Assembly (NCBI RefSeq): GCF_002607735.1
Contig: NZ_NBVR01000003.1
Span: 1 to 64,000 of the forward strand
Origin: Proteus alimentorum
GTDB lineage: Bacteria > Pseudomonadota > Gammaproteobacteria > Enterobacterales > Enterobacteriaceae
DNA: 64,000 nt
Direction of reading: 5' to 3'
Every line of letters starts with the position of its first letter. The first letter of the stretch is position 1. Position numbers and translations under genes: made by a program. A model generated the notes under the pieces. That model was not told where the DNA came from. It saw only the letters and a program-made list of their open reading frames with translations, and did no database searches. This document shows positions 50,822 through 61,043 of this stretch, piece by piece.

Positions 50822-51877
50822 TTATTTAGAACCTGCTTCAGTCGGTTTTGAGCTTTGTGTGTCAGTATCAGTTTTGACTGGTTCTGGTTTTACCGTCTCA
50901 GATTTCATCGATTCGGCTTTCGTAGATTCTGGTTTTGAAAGCGCTGGTTTAACCGCTGTTGCAGAAGGTTGTTTTTCCTCACCCTTTGGTTTCTCTGTTA
51001 TCGATTGCGTCGAAACGGGTTTTTCGGTGTTTTTTTCAACAACCGGTTTTTCGGTAGCGGGTTTCTCTGCATTTACTTTTTCTGTTTCCGCAGGTGTTGC
51101 TGTTGCGCTCTCGGTTAAATCTTCATTTTGTGATAGCGAATCAACAGAGCCACTCTGTTTTCTGTTCGATAACTGCCGTTCAATTTGGGTAAGGCTTTCA
51201 AGCTTTTTCAGGGTGATACTCAGTTCATGCTGTAACACATTATTCTCTTTTCTTAGCGCATCCATTCTATTATCTGTTTCTGTGGTTAAACGACGATAAC
51301 GGTTCTTTTCTTCCGCTAAAGAGAGAATAAGCGTTTGGTTCTCAATCCATGTTGATAATAGAACTCGCATAGAACTTGGAAATTGTAATTTATAGCTTTC
51401 TAATAATACTAATTGTGTTCGACGATCGGCAATCGTCATTCCAGCACGCTCTAATAAAATACTTTTATAAAATGCATCATCCCAACCAGTGACGACAACA
51501 CTACTTGCTTGCCGTTGTGCTTCTGTCGTCATTATGCGGTTTGTGCATTCAATGACACGTAACCAATAAAGCGCGTTATTGATCCCTTCATCATAAAATG
51601 AGCTTAATGTTTTACATTCAGCCCAACGATAATCAATCGTTTTTTGTTTAACAACGGGGGTTTCTTGCTCAGGCTCTTGTGTTTCAGTGAACGACTTTGG
51701 TGTACATCCTGAAAGAACCAGTGGAAATAGAATAAACAAGAAACACTGCTTCCAATTTAATGCGATTTTTCTAGTTGATGCAGGGGCCATAGATAACAAT
51801 TCAATACCAAGCATCTTCTTATTTATTTTTTTATACTCATGATGAGGAGATGCTTGTTTTTGTGACCTGATTTGCAT
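50822..51877 (-). CDS. glrG: GlrG/QseG outer-membrane lipoprotein
   Basis: Lipoprotein encoded between glrK and glrR in enterics; QseG in E. coli interacts with the sensor QseE (GlrK). Only about 351 residues here, with a lipobox VLSG-Cys58 if started at the first ATG, which overlaps the glrK stop as TAATG. That leaves a signal region of 57 residues, so a later ATG (at 51790, giving Cys29) may be the real start; no ribosome binding site decides. A helical, coiled-coil-like middle follows (KKLESLTQIERQLSNRKQSG), then a long disordered Glu/Lys/Pro/Ser/Thr-rich tail of about 110 residues with EKP repeats, much longer than the E. coli protein's tail. Confidence 0.85.
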   Translation of the reverse strand: MQIRSQKQASPHHEYKKINKKMLGIELLSMAPASTRKIALNWKQCFLFILFPLVLSGCTPKSFTETQEPEQETPVVKQKTIDYRWAECKTLSSFYDEGINNALYWLRVIECTNRIMTTEAQRQASSVVVTGWDDAFYKSILLERAGMTIADRRTQLVLLESYKLQFPSSMRVLLSTWIENQTLILSLAEEKNRYRRLTTETDNRMDALRKENNVLQHELSITLKKLESLTQIERQLSNRKQSGSVDSLSQNEDLTESATATPAETEKVNAEKPATEKPVVEKNTEKPVSTQSITEKPKGEEKQPSATAVKPALSKPESTKAESMKSETVKPEPVKTDTDTQSSKPTEAGSK

Positions 51878-53325
51878 TATTTAATCTCAGAAAGTAGCGG
51901 TAATTCAATACGAAAACAGACATCGGCATAGTCAGAAGGGACAACACTTAATTCACCTTCCATTCTTTTGATACAGTCATGAGCAATACTTAAACCTAAA
52001 CCACTTCCTTTTACTGCCCCTTTACGTAGCAAAGATCCTTGGAAAAAGGGTTCAAAAATCATTTTTTGTTCAGATTCAGGAATAGGTGTTCCTTTATTGG
52101 CTATATCAATAACTATTTTCTGTTCAACTTGATAACTAGAGATCCAGATATTACCTGATTCAGCACCATAGTGCACCGCATTCGAGTAGAGATTGTCGAT
52201 AACTCGTGATAATAGCGTTGCTTCTGCTCGACATGTGGCTAGATTAAGTGAAATTATCGTTTTAATATCTTTTGCTCTCGCGGGTAAACTGTGGGCTAAT
52301 ACCACATCATTGACTAAATCAGTCAAGTTAATTTCTTCAATCTGTTGAGGGACTTCAGAAAGTTTACGATTGTAATCAAGCAGTTGTTCAATTAATAGCT
52401 GTAACTGCTTACTGCTATTATCAAGAATTGAAACGACTTCTTTTTGATCAAGAGTTAAAGGCCCTGCAACTTCATCAGCTAATAATTCTGTACCTTCTCG
52501 CATACTGGCTAGCGGTGTTTTTAATTCATGAGAGATATGACGCAAAAATTCATGTCGTTGTGATTCAAGCCATGCTAAACGCTCACTTAACCAAATAATA
52601 CGTTGTGCTAATGAACGTAGTTCTCGTGGTCCTTGAAAAGTATCTAAATTATTACTGAGTGTTCGACCTTCACCTAATCGATTGATCATCTTTTCAATCC
52701 CTTTAACGGGACCAATAATCATTCGAGTAAATAGCGCAATGAGGATCAAGCTGAAAACAAAAACGATAAGACTTTGCCAACCGAAATAGCGCCCTTTCTC
52801 AGCGATTGCCATTTGGAGTTGTTCACCACGGCTAAAAATAATCTCTTTAGTCAAGACAACAATACGGTTATTGGCATAAGAGAACTGCTCTAAAGCTTGT
52901 TGCATCTCTTTTGTCGGTTCACTGCTTTCACATTGAATCGATTTCAGTTTTTCAAGTGAGGAATTAAGTACATCGGCTTCTTTCGAGGTAGAAAGCGGAA
53001 TAATGGTTTGCTGTAATGTTGAGAAGAGTTTGGTGTACTGCTGATAGCGTTGCTGATACATATCAGCATCAGTTTTATCTCTTAAAACACAATATCGACG
53101 ATAGTTTCCTTCCATTTCAATCGCTAGATTTCGCATCACTTCACTACGTTCGGTATCTGCAAGTGCATTTTTATTAGTAATAGCCGCCTGATTACTTAAT
53201 TGATCAAGACTTTGATAAGCCTGATAAGCAAGCACAAGTAAAGGTAATAGCACCATCCAAAATGCCATTATCACGAGCTGTCTTAAAGAACGAGGGAAAA
53301 TACGCCACTTTTTCAATGAAATCAT
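51877..53325 (-). CDS. glrK: Sensor histidine kinase GlrK (QseE)
   Basis: Inner-membrane kinase partner of GlrR. 482 residues: transmembrane segments at about 17-36 and 183-203 with a periplasmic domain of about 145 residues between, HAMP region (about 204-256), phospho-acceptor His266 in HISHELKTPLASM, and an ATP-binding domain with NLYSNAVHYG (N box) and GSGLGLSIAHDC (G box). First gene of glrK-glrG-glrR; the glmY gene is directly upstream on the same strand, as in E. coli. Confidence 0.96.
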   Translation of the reverse strand: MISLKKWRIFPRSLRQLVIMAFWMVLLPLLVLAYQAYQSLDQLSNQAAITNKNALADTERSEVMRNLAIEMEGNYRRYCVLRDKTDADMYQQRYQQYTKLFSTLQQTIIPLSTSKEADVLNSSLEKLKSIQCESSEPTKEMQQALEQFSYANNRIVVLTKEIIFSRGEQLQMAIAEKGRYFGWQSLIVFVFSLILIALFTRMIIGPVKGIEKMINRLGEGRTLSNNLDTFQGPRELRSLAQRIIWLSERLAWLESQRHEFLRHISHELKTPLASMREGTELLADEVAGPLTLDQKEVVSILDNSSKQLQLLIEQLLDYNRKLSEVPQQIEEINLTDLVNDVVLAHSLPARAKDIKTIISLNLATCRAEATLLSRVIDNLYSNAVHYGAESGNIWISSYQVEQKIVIDIANKGTPIPESEQKMIFEPFFQGSLLRKGAVKGSGLGLSIAHDCIKRMEGELSVVPSDYADVCFRIELPLLSEIK

Positions 53326-53449
53326 CTCAACACCTATTAGAGTAATGCGATGCTACATGACTTGATAACAAGAAAAAAGTCCGACATTGGGAAAATCAGG
53401 TAAGAAAGTAAACACAAACGAGGAAATGTGACAAGCTCTAGAAGAGGGA

Positions 53450-53678
53450 GAGCGGAATATCTTATTGAGATATTCCGCTCGTCAATATTTCATCTCTTTT
53501 TTCTCTAAAAGAGAATGAAGGTGGTGCCTCACTCCACGTGTCGCCCTGTGTTTGATAAGATCCGAAGACGAATATCATGATGTTGGACGGTAGGCACCTT
53601 ACTCTGGCGTCATTCCTGGCTTATGTGGTATGTTCCCACCCATATTGTGGACCGACATAAAAAGTTGAATGAGCAACT
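53450..53678 (-). ncRNA. glmY: Small RNA GlmY
   Basis: Between purL and glrK, the glmY position of E. coli, the minus strand from 53678 starts AGTTGCTCATTCAACTTTTT, very like the E. coli GlmY 5' end as I remember it (AGTGGCTCATTCACCGACTT), then shares TATGTCGG-like and ACATAAGCCAGGAATGACG segments. The 5' end sits at the proper distance from a sigma-54 promoter. The 3' end is uncertain: a UUCAU-CUCUUUU / AAAAGAG-AUGAA stem (about 53482-53517) and a strong GAGCGGAATATCT stem (53450-53480) follow, without a long T run. GlmY protects the sRNA GlmZ from RapZ/RNase E and so raises GlmS, which makes glucosamine-6-phosphate. Confidence 0.82.
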
Positions 53679-53689
53679 AAGCTATATAA

Positions 53690-53706
53690 TGCACAAGGCG
53701 TGCCAA
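53690..53706 (-). promoter_or_regulatory. Sigma-54 promoter of glmY
   Basis: TTGGCACGCCTTGTGCA on the minus strand: GG (-24) and GC (-12) spaced by the required ten bases. The start of the sRNA falls about 12 bases downstream. An overlapping TATATA could serve as a sigma-70 -10, as reported for E. coli glmY. Confidence 0.85.
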
Positions 53707-53712
53707 CTTTTA

Positions 53713-53725
53713 AATCAATCACTTA
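53713..53725 (+). promoter_or_regulatory. IHF site between GlrR sites and the glmY promoter
   Basis: AATCAATCACTTA fits the IHF core WATCAANNNNTTR exactly and lies between the promoter and the activator sites, where DNA bending would help; E. coli glmY also uses IHF. Confidence 0.6.
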
Positions 53726-53811
53726 ACATATTGAAAAAAAACAAAAAATAAAAACGCTTCTCTACTATTTTATTTATCACTCTCTTTTATCTCGTTATAA
53801 AACAACCAAGC

Positions 53812-53829
53812 TGTCTCCATATCCAGACA
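53812..53829. promoter_or_regulatory. GlrR binding site 1 (upstream activator)
   Basis: TGTCTCCATATCCAGACA, a perfect TGTC-N10-GACA, the motif recognised by GlrR/QseF upstream of glmY. About 110 bases from the promoter. Confidence 0.82.
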
Positions 53830-53874
53830 GAGTTACCTTAAATTTAATAATAGCTTATATTTCAATACATTAAA

Positions 53875-53892
53875 TGTCACCAAAAAGAGACA
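53875..53892. promoter_or_regulatory. GlrR binding site 2
   Basis: TGTCACCAAAAAGAGACA, again a perfect TGTC-N10-GACA. Confidence 0.82.
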
Positions 53893-53906
53893 AGCAAAAT
53901 GGCAAG

Positions 53907-53924
53907 TGTCGCTATTTTTGCACA
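53907..53924. promoter_or_regulatory. GlrR binding site 3 (one mismatch)
   Basis: TGTCGCTATTTTTGCACA: TGTC-N10-CACA, one base off the motif. Three sites fit the E. coli arrangement. Confidence 0.6.
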
Positions 53925-53956
53925 ATAAAAAAGAATTCTTTTACTATCAATAGAAT

Positions 53957-53982
53957 AAAGCCTCTAACAATGTAGAGGCTTT
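53957..53982 (-). terminator. Terminator of purL
   Basis: Stem AAAGCCTCTA / TAGAGGCTTT with a 6-base loop, 33 bases after the purL stop; on the minus strand TATTC follows. Confidence 0.75.
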
Positions 53983-54015
53983 ATGTGTTTACCACTAAGA
54001 CAATATTACATCTGA

Positions 54016-57000
54016 TTAATCAAATTGTTTTCTTGCGTTGCGGAATAAACGCATCCAAGGACTATCTTCACCCCAGTTATCTGGGTGCCAAGAATTACTC
54101 ACTGTTCTAAACACGCGTTCTGGGTGAGGCATCATAATGGTTGAACGACCATCTTTTGTAGTGACAGCCGTGATCCCTTTTACAGAGCCATTCGGATTTA
54201 ATGGATATTGTTCTGTTGGATTACCGTAGTGATCCACAAAACGTAATCCCACTAAATTTTGGGCTTCGAGTTGTGCTAATTGCTCAGCATTACGGAATTC
54301 AGCAAAACCTTCACCATGAGAAACAGCGATAGGCATTTGTGAACCCACCATACCTTGTAGCAATAATGATGGGCTTTCTGTTACTTTCACTAAACTAAAG
54401 CGCGCTTCAAAACGCTCTGAACGGTTGCGAACAAAACGAGGCCACAAATCTGCACCAGGAATAAGTTCTGATAATGTAGACATCATTTGGCAACCATTAC
54501 AAACCCCAAGGGATAAGGTATCTTGGCGTTCAAAGAATTGAGCAAACTCATCACGTAAGCGAGAATTAAATAAAATAGACTTCGCCCAACCTTCACCCGC
54601 ACCTAATACATCACCGTAAGAGAACCCACCACACGCCACCAGCACATCAAAATCACTAAGTGAACGTCGTGATGAATGTAAGTCACTCATATGAACGTCG
54701 ATAGCATCAAAACCTGCTCTGTCAAAAGCTGCCGCCATTTCGACATGAGAGTTAACGCCTTGTTCTCTTAATACCGCAATACGAGGACGACTTCCTGTTG
54801 CAATATAAGGTGCAGCAATATCGTCATTAGGCTCAAAGGTTAACTTCACATTTAAACCCGGATCGTTGAGATCTTGTTTTGCTTGATGCTCTTCATCCGC
54901 ACACTCTGGATTATCACGTAAGCGTTGCATTTGCCATGTTGTTTCGGCCCACCAAAGGCGCAATGTACTGCGTTTTTCATTGTAAACTTCAGTTTCACGG
55001 CTTTGGATAATAATGGCGTCATCTTCTGTTGCTTGGCCTAAATAGTGTAAGCAATCCGATAAGCCATATTCAGAAAACAGTGCTTCGACAGCCTCTTGAT
55101 GTTCAGCACTAATTTGGATCACACCACCGAGCTCTTCATTAAAGAGTCCTGCTAAAATATCTTCATCATAAGCACTGATATCAACGCGTAAGCCACAATG
55201 ACCTGTAAATGCCATTTCTGCAAGAGTGACAAATAATCCACCATCAGAACGATCGTGATAGGCCAACAACTTGCCATCATTGACCAATTGTTGCATCACA
55301 TTAAAGAACTGTTTTAACTGCTCAACATCACGAAGATCTGCCGCTTTTTGGCCGAGTTGACGATAAACTTGAGCTAGTGCCGTCGCGCCTAATGCGTTAT
55401 GACCATTTCCCAAATCAATTAGATATAGGCGGTTTCCTGCTTGTGTTGATAATTCAGGTGTCACTGTTTTACGCACATCTTCAACACGAGAGAATGCCGT
55501 AATAACTAAAGATAATGGAGAAGTAACCTCTTTAGTTTTCCCCTCTTTATCTTGCCAACGCGTCTTCATTGACATCGAATCTTTGCCCACAGGAATAGTA
55601 ATACCTAACTCTGGGCATAATTCTTCACCAATAGCTTTCACTGCATCATATAACCCTGCATCTTCACCGGGGTGACCTGCTGCTGACATCCAGTTAGCCG
55701 AAAGCTTAATGCGATTAAGCGCTTCAACATCACAACCCGCCATATTTGTTAGCGCTTCACCGACAGCCATACGTGCAGATGCAGCAAAATCTAACAGTGC
55801 GATAGGAGCCCGTTCACCAATAGACATCGCTTCGCCATAATAGCTATCTAATGTTGCTGTAGTAACCGCGCAATTAGCAACAGGAATTTGCCAAGGCCCG
55901 ACCATTTGATCACGCGCAACCATACCCGTTACCGTGCGGTCACCGATGGTAATTAAGAAGGTTTTTTCAGCAACGGCAGGCAAATGAAGAACACGATAAA
56001 CGGCATCTTTTAAATCGATATCTTTACGAGAAAGATACTCACCTTCTGTTTTAAGTGATGTGACATCACGCAACATTTTAGGCGCTTTACCTAATAATAT
56101 GTCTAATGGCATATCAATCGGCTTATTATCAAAATGTGTATCATTGAGCACTAATTCACGCTCTTGCGTCGCTTCACCGATCACAGCATAAGGTGCTCTT
56201 TCACGCTGACATAACGCATCAAAAAGAGGCATTTTTTCAGGTGATACCGCCAATACATAGCGCTCTTGAGATTCATTACACCAGATCTCAAGTGGACTCA
56301 TCCCTGGTTCATCATTAAGAACATCACGTAATTCAAAACGACCACCACGACCGCCATCATTGACTAATTCAGGCATTGCATTAGAAAGACCACCCGCACC
56401 AACGTCATGAATAAATAAGATCGGGTTATCGTCACCTAATTGCCAACAACGGTCGATAACTTCTTGGCAACGGCGTTCCATTTCTGGGTTATCACGCTGA
56501 ACAGAGGCGAAATCTAAATCTGCATCTGATTGACCTGATGTCATAGAAGAAGCCGCACCACCACCAAGGCCGATGTTCATAGAGGGCCCACCAAGTACAA
56601 TCAGCTTGGCACCCACTGTGATTTCACCTTTTTGTACGTGATCTTCACGAATGTTACCGATCCCCCCAGCTAACATAATTGGTTTATGGTAACCGCGAAT
56701 TTCAACGCCATTGTGGCTATTAACTTGTTCTTCATAGGTTCTGAAGTAGCCTAGTAATGCCGGACGACCGAACTCATTATTAAATGCCGCACCACCTAGT
56801 GGGCCTTCAGTCATGATGTCTAATGCATTAACAATACGCTCTGGTTTGCCAAAATCTTCTTCCCAAGGCTGTTCAAACCCGGGAATACGTAAGTTAGAAA
56901 CTGAAAATCCAACTAGGCCAGCTTTAGGTTTTGCACCACGTCCAGTTGCACCTTCATCCCGAATTTCACCACCTGAACCCGTTGCCGCGCCCGGCCAAGG

Positions 57001-57906
57001 TGAAATAGCCGTTGGGTGGTTATGTGTTTCTACTTTCATCAAGATATGTACTGGCTCTTGATGATACTGATAATGCCCTTTTTCTGTGTCTGGATAAAAA
57101 CGACCTGCCACAGAGCCTTCCATTACTGCCGCATTATCTTTGTAAGCTGACATGACATAATCCGGCGTTTGCTCAAACGTATTTTTAATCATTTTAAATA
57201 ATGATTTATCTTGCGCTTTACCATCAATTATCCAATCAGCATTAAATATTTTGTGGCGACAGTGTTCAGAGTTAGCTTGTGCGAACATATAAAGCTCAAC
57301 ATCTGTTGGATTACGTTGTAAGCGGTTAAAAGCATCGATTAAGTAATCAACTTCATCGTCTGCCAACGCTAATCCCATTTCGATATTGGCTTTTACGAGT
57401 GCATCTTTGCCTTTAGCAAGAACATCAATCGTTTTTAGTGGTGCTGGCGTTTGCTCGACAAAAAGTGCATTGACATCTTGATAATTTAAGAAGATGGTTT
57501 CCATCATTCGATCATGAATAAAACCATAAAGTTGTTGCCACTGAGTCTCTGTCATCGTACCGCACTCAATAAAGTAGGCGATACCACGTTCAATTCGGAC
57601 AACCTTGGCTAAACCACAGTTATGTGCAATATCTGTGGCTTTAGAAGACCAAGGTGAAATGGTTCCTGGGCGAGGCGTAACAACTCGCATTTCCCCAACA
57701 GGCTCATGTTCTGTTAATGAAGGCCCGTAATGCAGTAGTTGACGTAATTTAATTTGATCATCTTCAGATAACTGCCCTTCCACTTTCGCGAAATGGACAA
57801 ATTCCGCATATATACCTTGTACAGGAAGATCATTTTCCTGACATAGAGTGAGTAATTTATTAATACGAAACGCGGATAAAGCGGGGGAGCCACGCAGGAT
57901 TTCCAT
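54016..57906 (-). CDS. purL: Phosphoribosylformylglycinamidine synthase (FGAM synthase)
   Basis: Large single-chain purine enzyme converting FGAR, glutamine and ATP to FGAM. 1296 residues: N-terminal PurS-like and linker domains, tandem AIR-synthase-like domains (for example [30 protein letters not shown] and [23 protein letters not shown]) and a C-terminal glutaminase with nucleophile Cys1136 in [11 protein letters not shown]. Start ATG at 57906 follows an AGAGAGA stretch. Monocistronic with a PurR box; divergent from mltF, as in E. coli. Confidence 0.97.
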   Translation of the reverse strand: MEILRGSPALSAFRINKLLTLCQENDLPVQGIYAEFVHFAKVEGQLSEDDQIKLRQLLHYGPSLTEHEPVGEMRVVTPRPGTISPWSSKATDIAHNCGLAKVVRIERGIAYFIECGTMTETQWQQLYGFIHDRMMETIFLNYQDVNALFVEQTPAPLKTIDVLAKGKDALVKANIEMGLALADDEVDYLIDAFNRLQRNPTDVELYMFAQANSEHCRHKIFNADWIIDGKAQDKSLFKMIKNTFEQTPDYVMSAYKDNAAVMEGSVAGRFYPDTEKGHYQYHQEPVHILMKVETHNHPTAISPWPGAATGSGGEIRDEGATGRGAKPKAGLVGFSVSNLRIPGFEQPWEEDFGKPERIVNALDIMTEGPLGGAAFNNEFGRPALLGYFRTYEEQVNSHNGVEIRGYHKPIMLAGGIGNIREDHVQKGEITVGAKLIVLGGPSMNIGLGGGAASSMTSGQSDADLDFASVQRDNPEMERRCQEVIDRCWQLGDDNPILFIHDVGAGGLSNAMPELVNDGGRGGRFELRDVLNDEPGMSPLEIWCNESQERYVLAVSPEKMPLFDALCQRERAPYAVIGEATQERELVLNDTHFDNKPIDMPLDILLGKAPKMLRDVTSLKTEGEYLSRKDIDLKDAVYRVLHLPAVAEKTFLITIGDRTVTGMVARDQMVGPWQIPVANCAVTTATLDSYYGEAMSIGERAPIALLDFAASARMAVGEALTNMAGCDVEALNRIKLSANWMSAAGHPGEDAGLYDAVKAIGEELCPELGITIPVGKDSMSMKTRWQDKEGKTKEVTSPLSLVITAFSRVEDVRKTVTPELSTQAGNRLYLIDLGNGHNALGATALAQVYRQLGQKAADLRDVEQLKQFFNVMQQLVNDGKLLAYHDRSDGGLFVTLAEMAFTGHCGLRVDISAYDEDILAGLFNEELGGVIQISAEHQEAVEALFSEYGLSDCLHYLGQATEDDAIIIQSRETEVYNEKRSTLRLWWAETTWQMQRLRDNPECADEEHQAKQDLNDPGLNVKLTFEPNDDIAAPYIATGSRPRIAVLREQGVNSHVEMAAAFDRAGFDAIDVHMSDLHSSRRSLSDFDVLVACGGFSYGDVLGAGEGWAKSILFNSRLRDEFAQFFERQDTLSLGVCNGCQMMSTLSELIPGADLWPRFVRNRSERFEARFSLVKVTESPSLLLQGMVGSQMPIAVSHGEGFAEFRNAEQLAQLEAQNLVGLRFVDHYGNPTEQYPLNPNGSVKGITAVTTKDGRSTIMMPHPERVFRTVSNSWHPDNWGEDSPWMRLFRNARKQFD

Positions 57907-57965
57907 AGTATTGAGTTCTCTCTTTTAGCAGCTAGCCTGATCAATCATTCAGGGGAAACGCGACT

Positions 57966-57994
57966 AGTATAATAGAATAACCGTCCAGACGAAA
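57966..57994 (-). promoter_or_regulatory. Predicted purL promoter
   Basis: -10 TATACT (57966-57971 on the minus strand) with TTTCGT 17 bases upstream as a weak -35; this -35 lies inside the PurR box. Confidence 0.6.
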
Positions 57995-58004
57995 CCGTTT
58001 GCGT
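57989..58004. promoter_or_regulatory. PurR operator of purL
   Basis: ACGAAACCGTTTGCGT; its reverse complement ACGCAAACGGTTTCGT is the E. coli purL PurR site as I remember it. Overlaps the predicted -35. Confidence 0.9.
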
Positions 58005-58170
58005 GAACAAAATAACGGCATTTAACTTAGAGTGTTTTAATGATTAATTGGTGTAATCAAGTTGCGTCTTGCCAATATGTTAAGCAAAATGCTCGATTAC
58101 TGGAAATTTATCCATGTTAAAATGACGATTTTACACACAACAACAAACAACGTTAACGAGAACCAACCTA

Positions 58171-59643
58171 TTGAATAATATAAGGATAAACTATTTCGTT
58201 ATCGTTATCATAGCGCTCTTTTCAGCGGCTATTATCGCGTTGAATATTACATGGCCGGATAGGCAAAAAGCGCAGATAAATAAGATTTTATCTCGTGGTG
58301 AGTTAAGAATTAGTACGATACCGTCACCATTGATAACGATGAACGATAAAAAGGACCCCGTAGGTTTCGATTATGAATTAGTGAAACGCTTTGCAGATTA
58401 TCTCGGCGTGAAACTTGTCGTTAATATGCGGACAAATATCAACCAAATGTTTGATGATCTGGAGAATAATAAAGCTGACTTTATCGCTGCCGGATTACTT
58501 TATAATAAAGAGAGGCTAGATACGACACGCAGTGGGCCTGCTTACTTTTCAGTTTCTCAACAGCTTATTTATCGTAAAGGGACATTAAGACCACGTAGCT
58601 TTGATACGTTAGATGGGCGTCTTATTGTCACTGCAGGCTCTGCTCATGCAAGTTTATTGCGAACATTAAAAGAGACGCAATATCCCGAGCTTGAATGGGA
58701 AGAATCAGATAATCAGACGACCTCTCAACTGCTAGAAGCATTATCAGAAGGCAAAATAACCTACGTGTTAGCAGATTCAATCAGTGTTGCAGTACAGCAA
58801 CGCATTCATCCTAATGTTGCCGTAGGATTTGAAGTCACTGAAAGCCGTCCACTAACATGGTATCTGCCAGATGGCGAAGATAATAGCTTATATGCAGCGA
58901 TGCTCGATTATTTTAATCAATTATCTCAAGAAGATGTATTAGCTAGGCTTGAAGAAAAGTACTTTGGCCATGTGGGTTCGTTTGATTACTTTGATACTAT
59001 CTCTTTTATTACAGCAATAGATTCTATTTTGCCAAACTATCAGCCTCTTTTTGAAAAATATGCGGATACTTTCGATTGGCGGTTATTGGCAGCTATGGCA
59101 TGGCAAGAATCGCATTGGGATCCTCATGCTACATCACCAACTGGAGTTAGAGGATTGATGATGTTAACTCGCCCTACGGCATCAAGTATGGGCGTTACTG
59201 ACAGGCTTGATCCTGATGAGAGTGTTCGAGGAGGAGCACAATATCTTAAGCATCTCCTTTCACGCTTACCAGATTCTATCCCTGAAGATGAAAGGATTTG
59301 GTTTGCATTAGCAGCATATAATATGGGATTTGGTCATATGCTTGATGCTAGAAGGCTTACTGAGCAACAAAATGCTGATCCTGATAGTTGGCTAGATGTA
59401 AAATCAAGATTACCACTACTTAGCCAAAAGAAATATTATGCAGATCTCCCTTATGGCTATGCCAGAGGCCATGAGGCTTATCGCTATGTTGAAAACATTC
59501 GACGATATCAACTTAGCCTTGTCGGTTACCTTCAAGCCAAAGAGAGCAAAAATAAAATATTATCTAAAGATAAAGAGAATGATAATAATGAAGAACAAGA
59601 AAGATCATCATTGTCATTGACTCATGATATGGCTTATCAATAA
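58171..59643 (+). CDS. mltF: Membrane-bound lytic murein transglycosylase F
   Basis: Cleaves peptidoglycan glycan strands to anhydro-muropeptides, periplasmic side of the outer membrane. 490 residues. N-terminal signal segment (about 7-27), an ABC-type solute-binding domain (SBP_bac_3, about 45-265) and a C-terminal SLT domain with catalytic Glu313 ([23 protein letters not shown]) and later [15 protein letters not shown] and [16 protein letters not shown] motifs. The start is a TTG (58171) aligned with the E. coli start (NNIRINYF versus KKLKINYL); ribosome binding is weak. The C-terminal tail is Lys/Glu/Asn-rich. Divergent from purL, as in E. coli. Confidence 0.94.
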   Translation: MNNIRINYFVIVIIALFSAAIIALNITWPDRQKAQINKILSRGELRISTIPSPLITMNDKKDPVGFDYELVKRFADYLGVKLVVNMRTNINQMFDDLENNKADFIAAGLLYNKERLDTTRSGPAYFSVSQQLIYRKGTLRPRSFDTLDGRLIVTAGSAHASLLRTLKETQYPELEWEESDNQTTSQLLEALSEGKITYVLADSISVAVQQRIHPNVAVGFEVTESRPLTWYLPDGEDNSLYAAMLDYFNQLSQEDVLARLEEKYFGHVGSFDYFDTISFITAIDSILPNYQPLFEKYADTFDWRLLAAMAWQESHWDPHATSPTGVRGLMMLTRPTASSMGVTDRLDPDESVRGGAQYLKHLLSRLPDSIPEDERIWFALAAYNMGFGHMLDARRLTEQQNADPDSWLDVKSRLPLLSQKKYYADLPYGYARGHEAYRYVENIRRYQLSLVGYLQAKESKNKILSKDKENDNNEEQERSSLSLTHDMAYQ

Positions 59644-59676
59644 TTTTTGTACTTAAAAACAACCGATTAAACAACA

Positions 59677-59705
59677 TAGCCTCTTTGATAGAGGCTTATT
59701 ATTTC
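59677..59705 (+). terminator. Probable terminator of mltF
   Basis: Stem AGCCTCT / AGAGGCT (59678-59694) followed by TATTATTTC, 35 bases after mltF. Confidence 0.65.
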
Positions 59706-59775
59706 ATTTCTACTATTCAAAAATCACGCCAACCATTAAAGCCCCCTGAATTAATGTTTTCTTAATATTAAAAAT

Positions 59776-59840
59776 TGTTACATTTTTTATGTCATTCCTT
59801 ACCCAAAGGAGGGAAAACACAAGTGTTAAAAAATGTAACA
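59776..59840. repeat. Perfect 14-bp inverted repeat around a ribosome binding site
   Basis: TGTTACATTTTTTA (59776-59789) and TAAAAAATGTAACA (59827-59840) are exact inverted copies with a 37-base loop that contains AAAGGAGGG (59805-59813) and a GTG (59823). As RNA the arms could form a stem that loops out the start region. Confidence 0.7.
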
Positions 59841-59897
59841 CTCATTAGCCAATACACTCAGTTAATGAGTAAACTGTATTTAAAACGACCTAATTAG
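59823..59897 (+). CDS. Possible 24-codon mini-ORF upstream of pmfA
   Basis: A very strong ribosome binding site (AAGGAGGG, 59806-59813) is nine bases before a GTG that opens a 24-codon frame (LKNVTLISQYTQLMSKLYLK...PN, stop TAG at 59895). The frame is not familiar; evidence is only the start signal. It may be a leader peptide or a small protein, or chance. Confidence 0.3.
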   Translation: MLKNVTLISQYTQLMSKLYLKRPN

Positions 59898-60042
59898 TCA
59901 CTTTAAGACTATCAGAATAAGTGAAATATAAGAAAAAATTGACTTAAATACGTAGGAATTATCTCATTAGTTATTATTCATTTTATGATTATTATTTTCG
60001 GATAAACTTTTTTTTCGATGAGAATTAACCTAAATATGCCTT

Positions 60043-60164
60043 TGTTAACATATAACTTATTGAATTATATATATTACGATAATCTATAATTGATTTTATT
60101 AATTTTCTTAATCCAATGTTAATAACATTACTTTTCGTAAAGTTAAAATAATGTTAATTGCATT
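60043..60164. promoter_or_regulatory. Repeated TGTTAA palindromes upstream of pmfA
   Basis: Three similar palindromic sites: TGTTAACA (60043-60050), AATGTTA-A-TAACATT (60115-60129, perfect) and AATGTTA-A-TTGCATT (60150-60164, two mismatches). They lie 285-400 bases ahead of pmfA in a long AT-rich region (59706-60448) without clear genes. They look like operators for an unknown regulator; the pmfA promoter itself was not located. Confidence 0.45.
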
Positions 60165-60448
60165 GTCTATTAAATTTATCTGCCTGATAAACTTTTTAAC
60201 CCATAAAATGAGTAATAGAAAGAATTAATCTATATAAAATTCTATTAATATGGAATAGACGAGATTAAATATGAAAATTGAGTAAATCAACAAAACGTTA
60301 TATCAAATAGAATGGCTTTGTTGATATCATATAAATCAGTCATTATTCGAAACAACTCGAAATATAATGCAAATCAATTTTTATATTCCGACATTAATAT
60401 TATTTTTTATAAATAATAATACGCATGATCTTCAAGGGATTATCTATA

Positions 60449-60997
60449 ATGAAACTGAGTAAAATTGCTTTAGCTGCTGCTTTAGTATTTGGTATTAATT
60501 CTGTTGCAACTGCTGAAACTCCTGCACCAAAAGTTGGCGCAACTAAAGGCGAAATTCAATTAAAAGGTGAAATTGTTAATTCAGCTTGTGGATTAGCAGC
60601 TTCGTCAAGTCCTGTTATTGTTGATTTCAGTGAAATTCCAACTTCTGCATTAGCAAATATGCAGAAAGCAGGTAACGTTAAAAAAGATATCGAATTACAA
60701 GACTGTGATACTACCGTAGCAAAAACAGCTACTGTTAGCTATACACCAAGTGTTGTTAATGCAGCAAATAAAGACTTAGCATCTTTCGTATCTGGCTCAG
60801 CTTCTGGCGCAGGTATTGGCTTAATGGATGCGGGTAGCAAATCAGTAAAATGGAACACAGCAACAACACCAGTACAATTAGTTAATGGTGTTTCTAAGAT
60901 CCCATTCGTTGCTTACGTTCAAGCTGAATCAGCAGACGCTACTGTAACTCCTGGTGAATTCCAAGCCGTTATCAACTTCCAAGTTGATTATCAGTAA
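60449..60997 (+). CDS. pmfA: PMF major fimbrial subunit PmfA
   Basis: Major pilin of the Proteus mirabilis PMF (P. mirabilis fimbriae) chaperone-usher pilus, which contributes to urinary-tract colonisation (established for P. mirabilis). 182 residues from ATG 60449 (AAGGGA nine bases ahead), rather than the in-frame ATG at 60425. Signal peptide MKLSKIALAAALVFGINSVATA cut before ETPAPK. Pilin features: paired cysteines (NSACGLAAS and LQDCDTT), the C-terminal beta strand QAVINFQVDYQ with penultimate tyrosine. It is followed by two hairpins before pmfC, which may let the subunit be made in excess. Confidence 0.93.
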   Translation: MKLSKIALAAALVFGINSVATAETPAPKVGATKGEIQLKGEIVNSACGLAASSSPVIVDFSEIPTSALANMQKAGNVKKDIELQDCDTTVAKTATVSYTPSVVNAANKDLASFVSGSASGAGIGLMDAGSKSVKWNTATTPVQLVNGVSKIPFVAYVQAESADATVTPGEFQAVINFQVDYQ

Positions 60998-61043
60998 TCG
61001 TTTTATTTATTTAAACTAATTAAATAATAAATTAATTACTGCA

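Noticed and set aside
59776..59840. Invertible promoter element like that of the MR/P fimbriae
   Set aside because: The 14-bp inverted repeat is far from pmfA (over 600 bases), too close together to carry a promoter, and no recombinase gene is nearby in the window.
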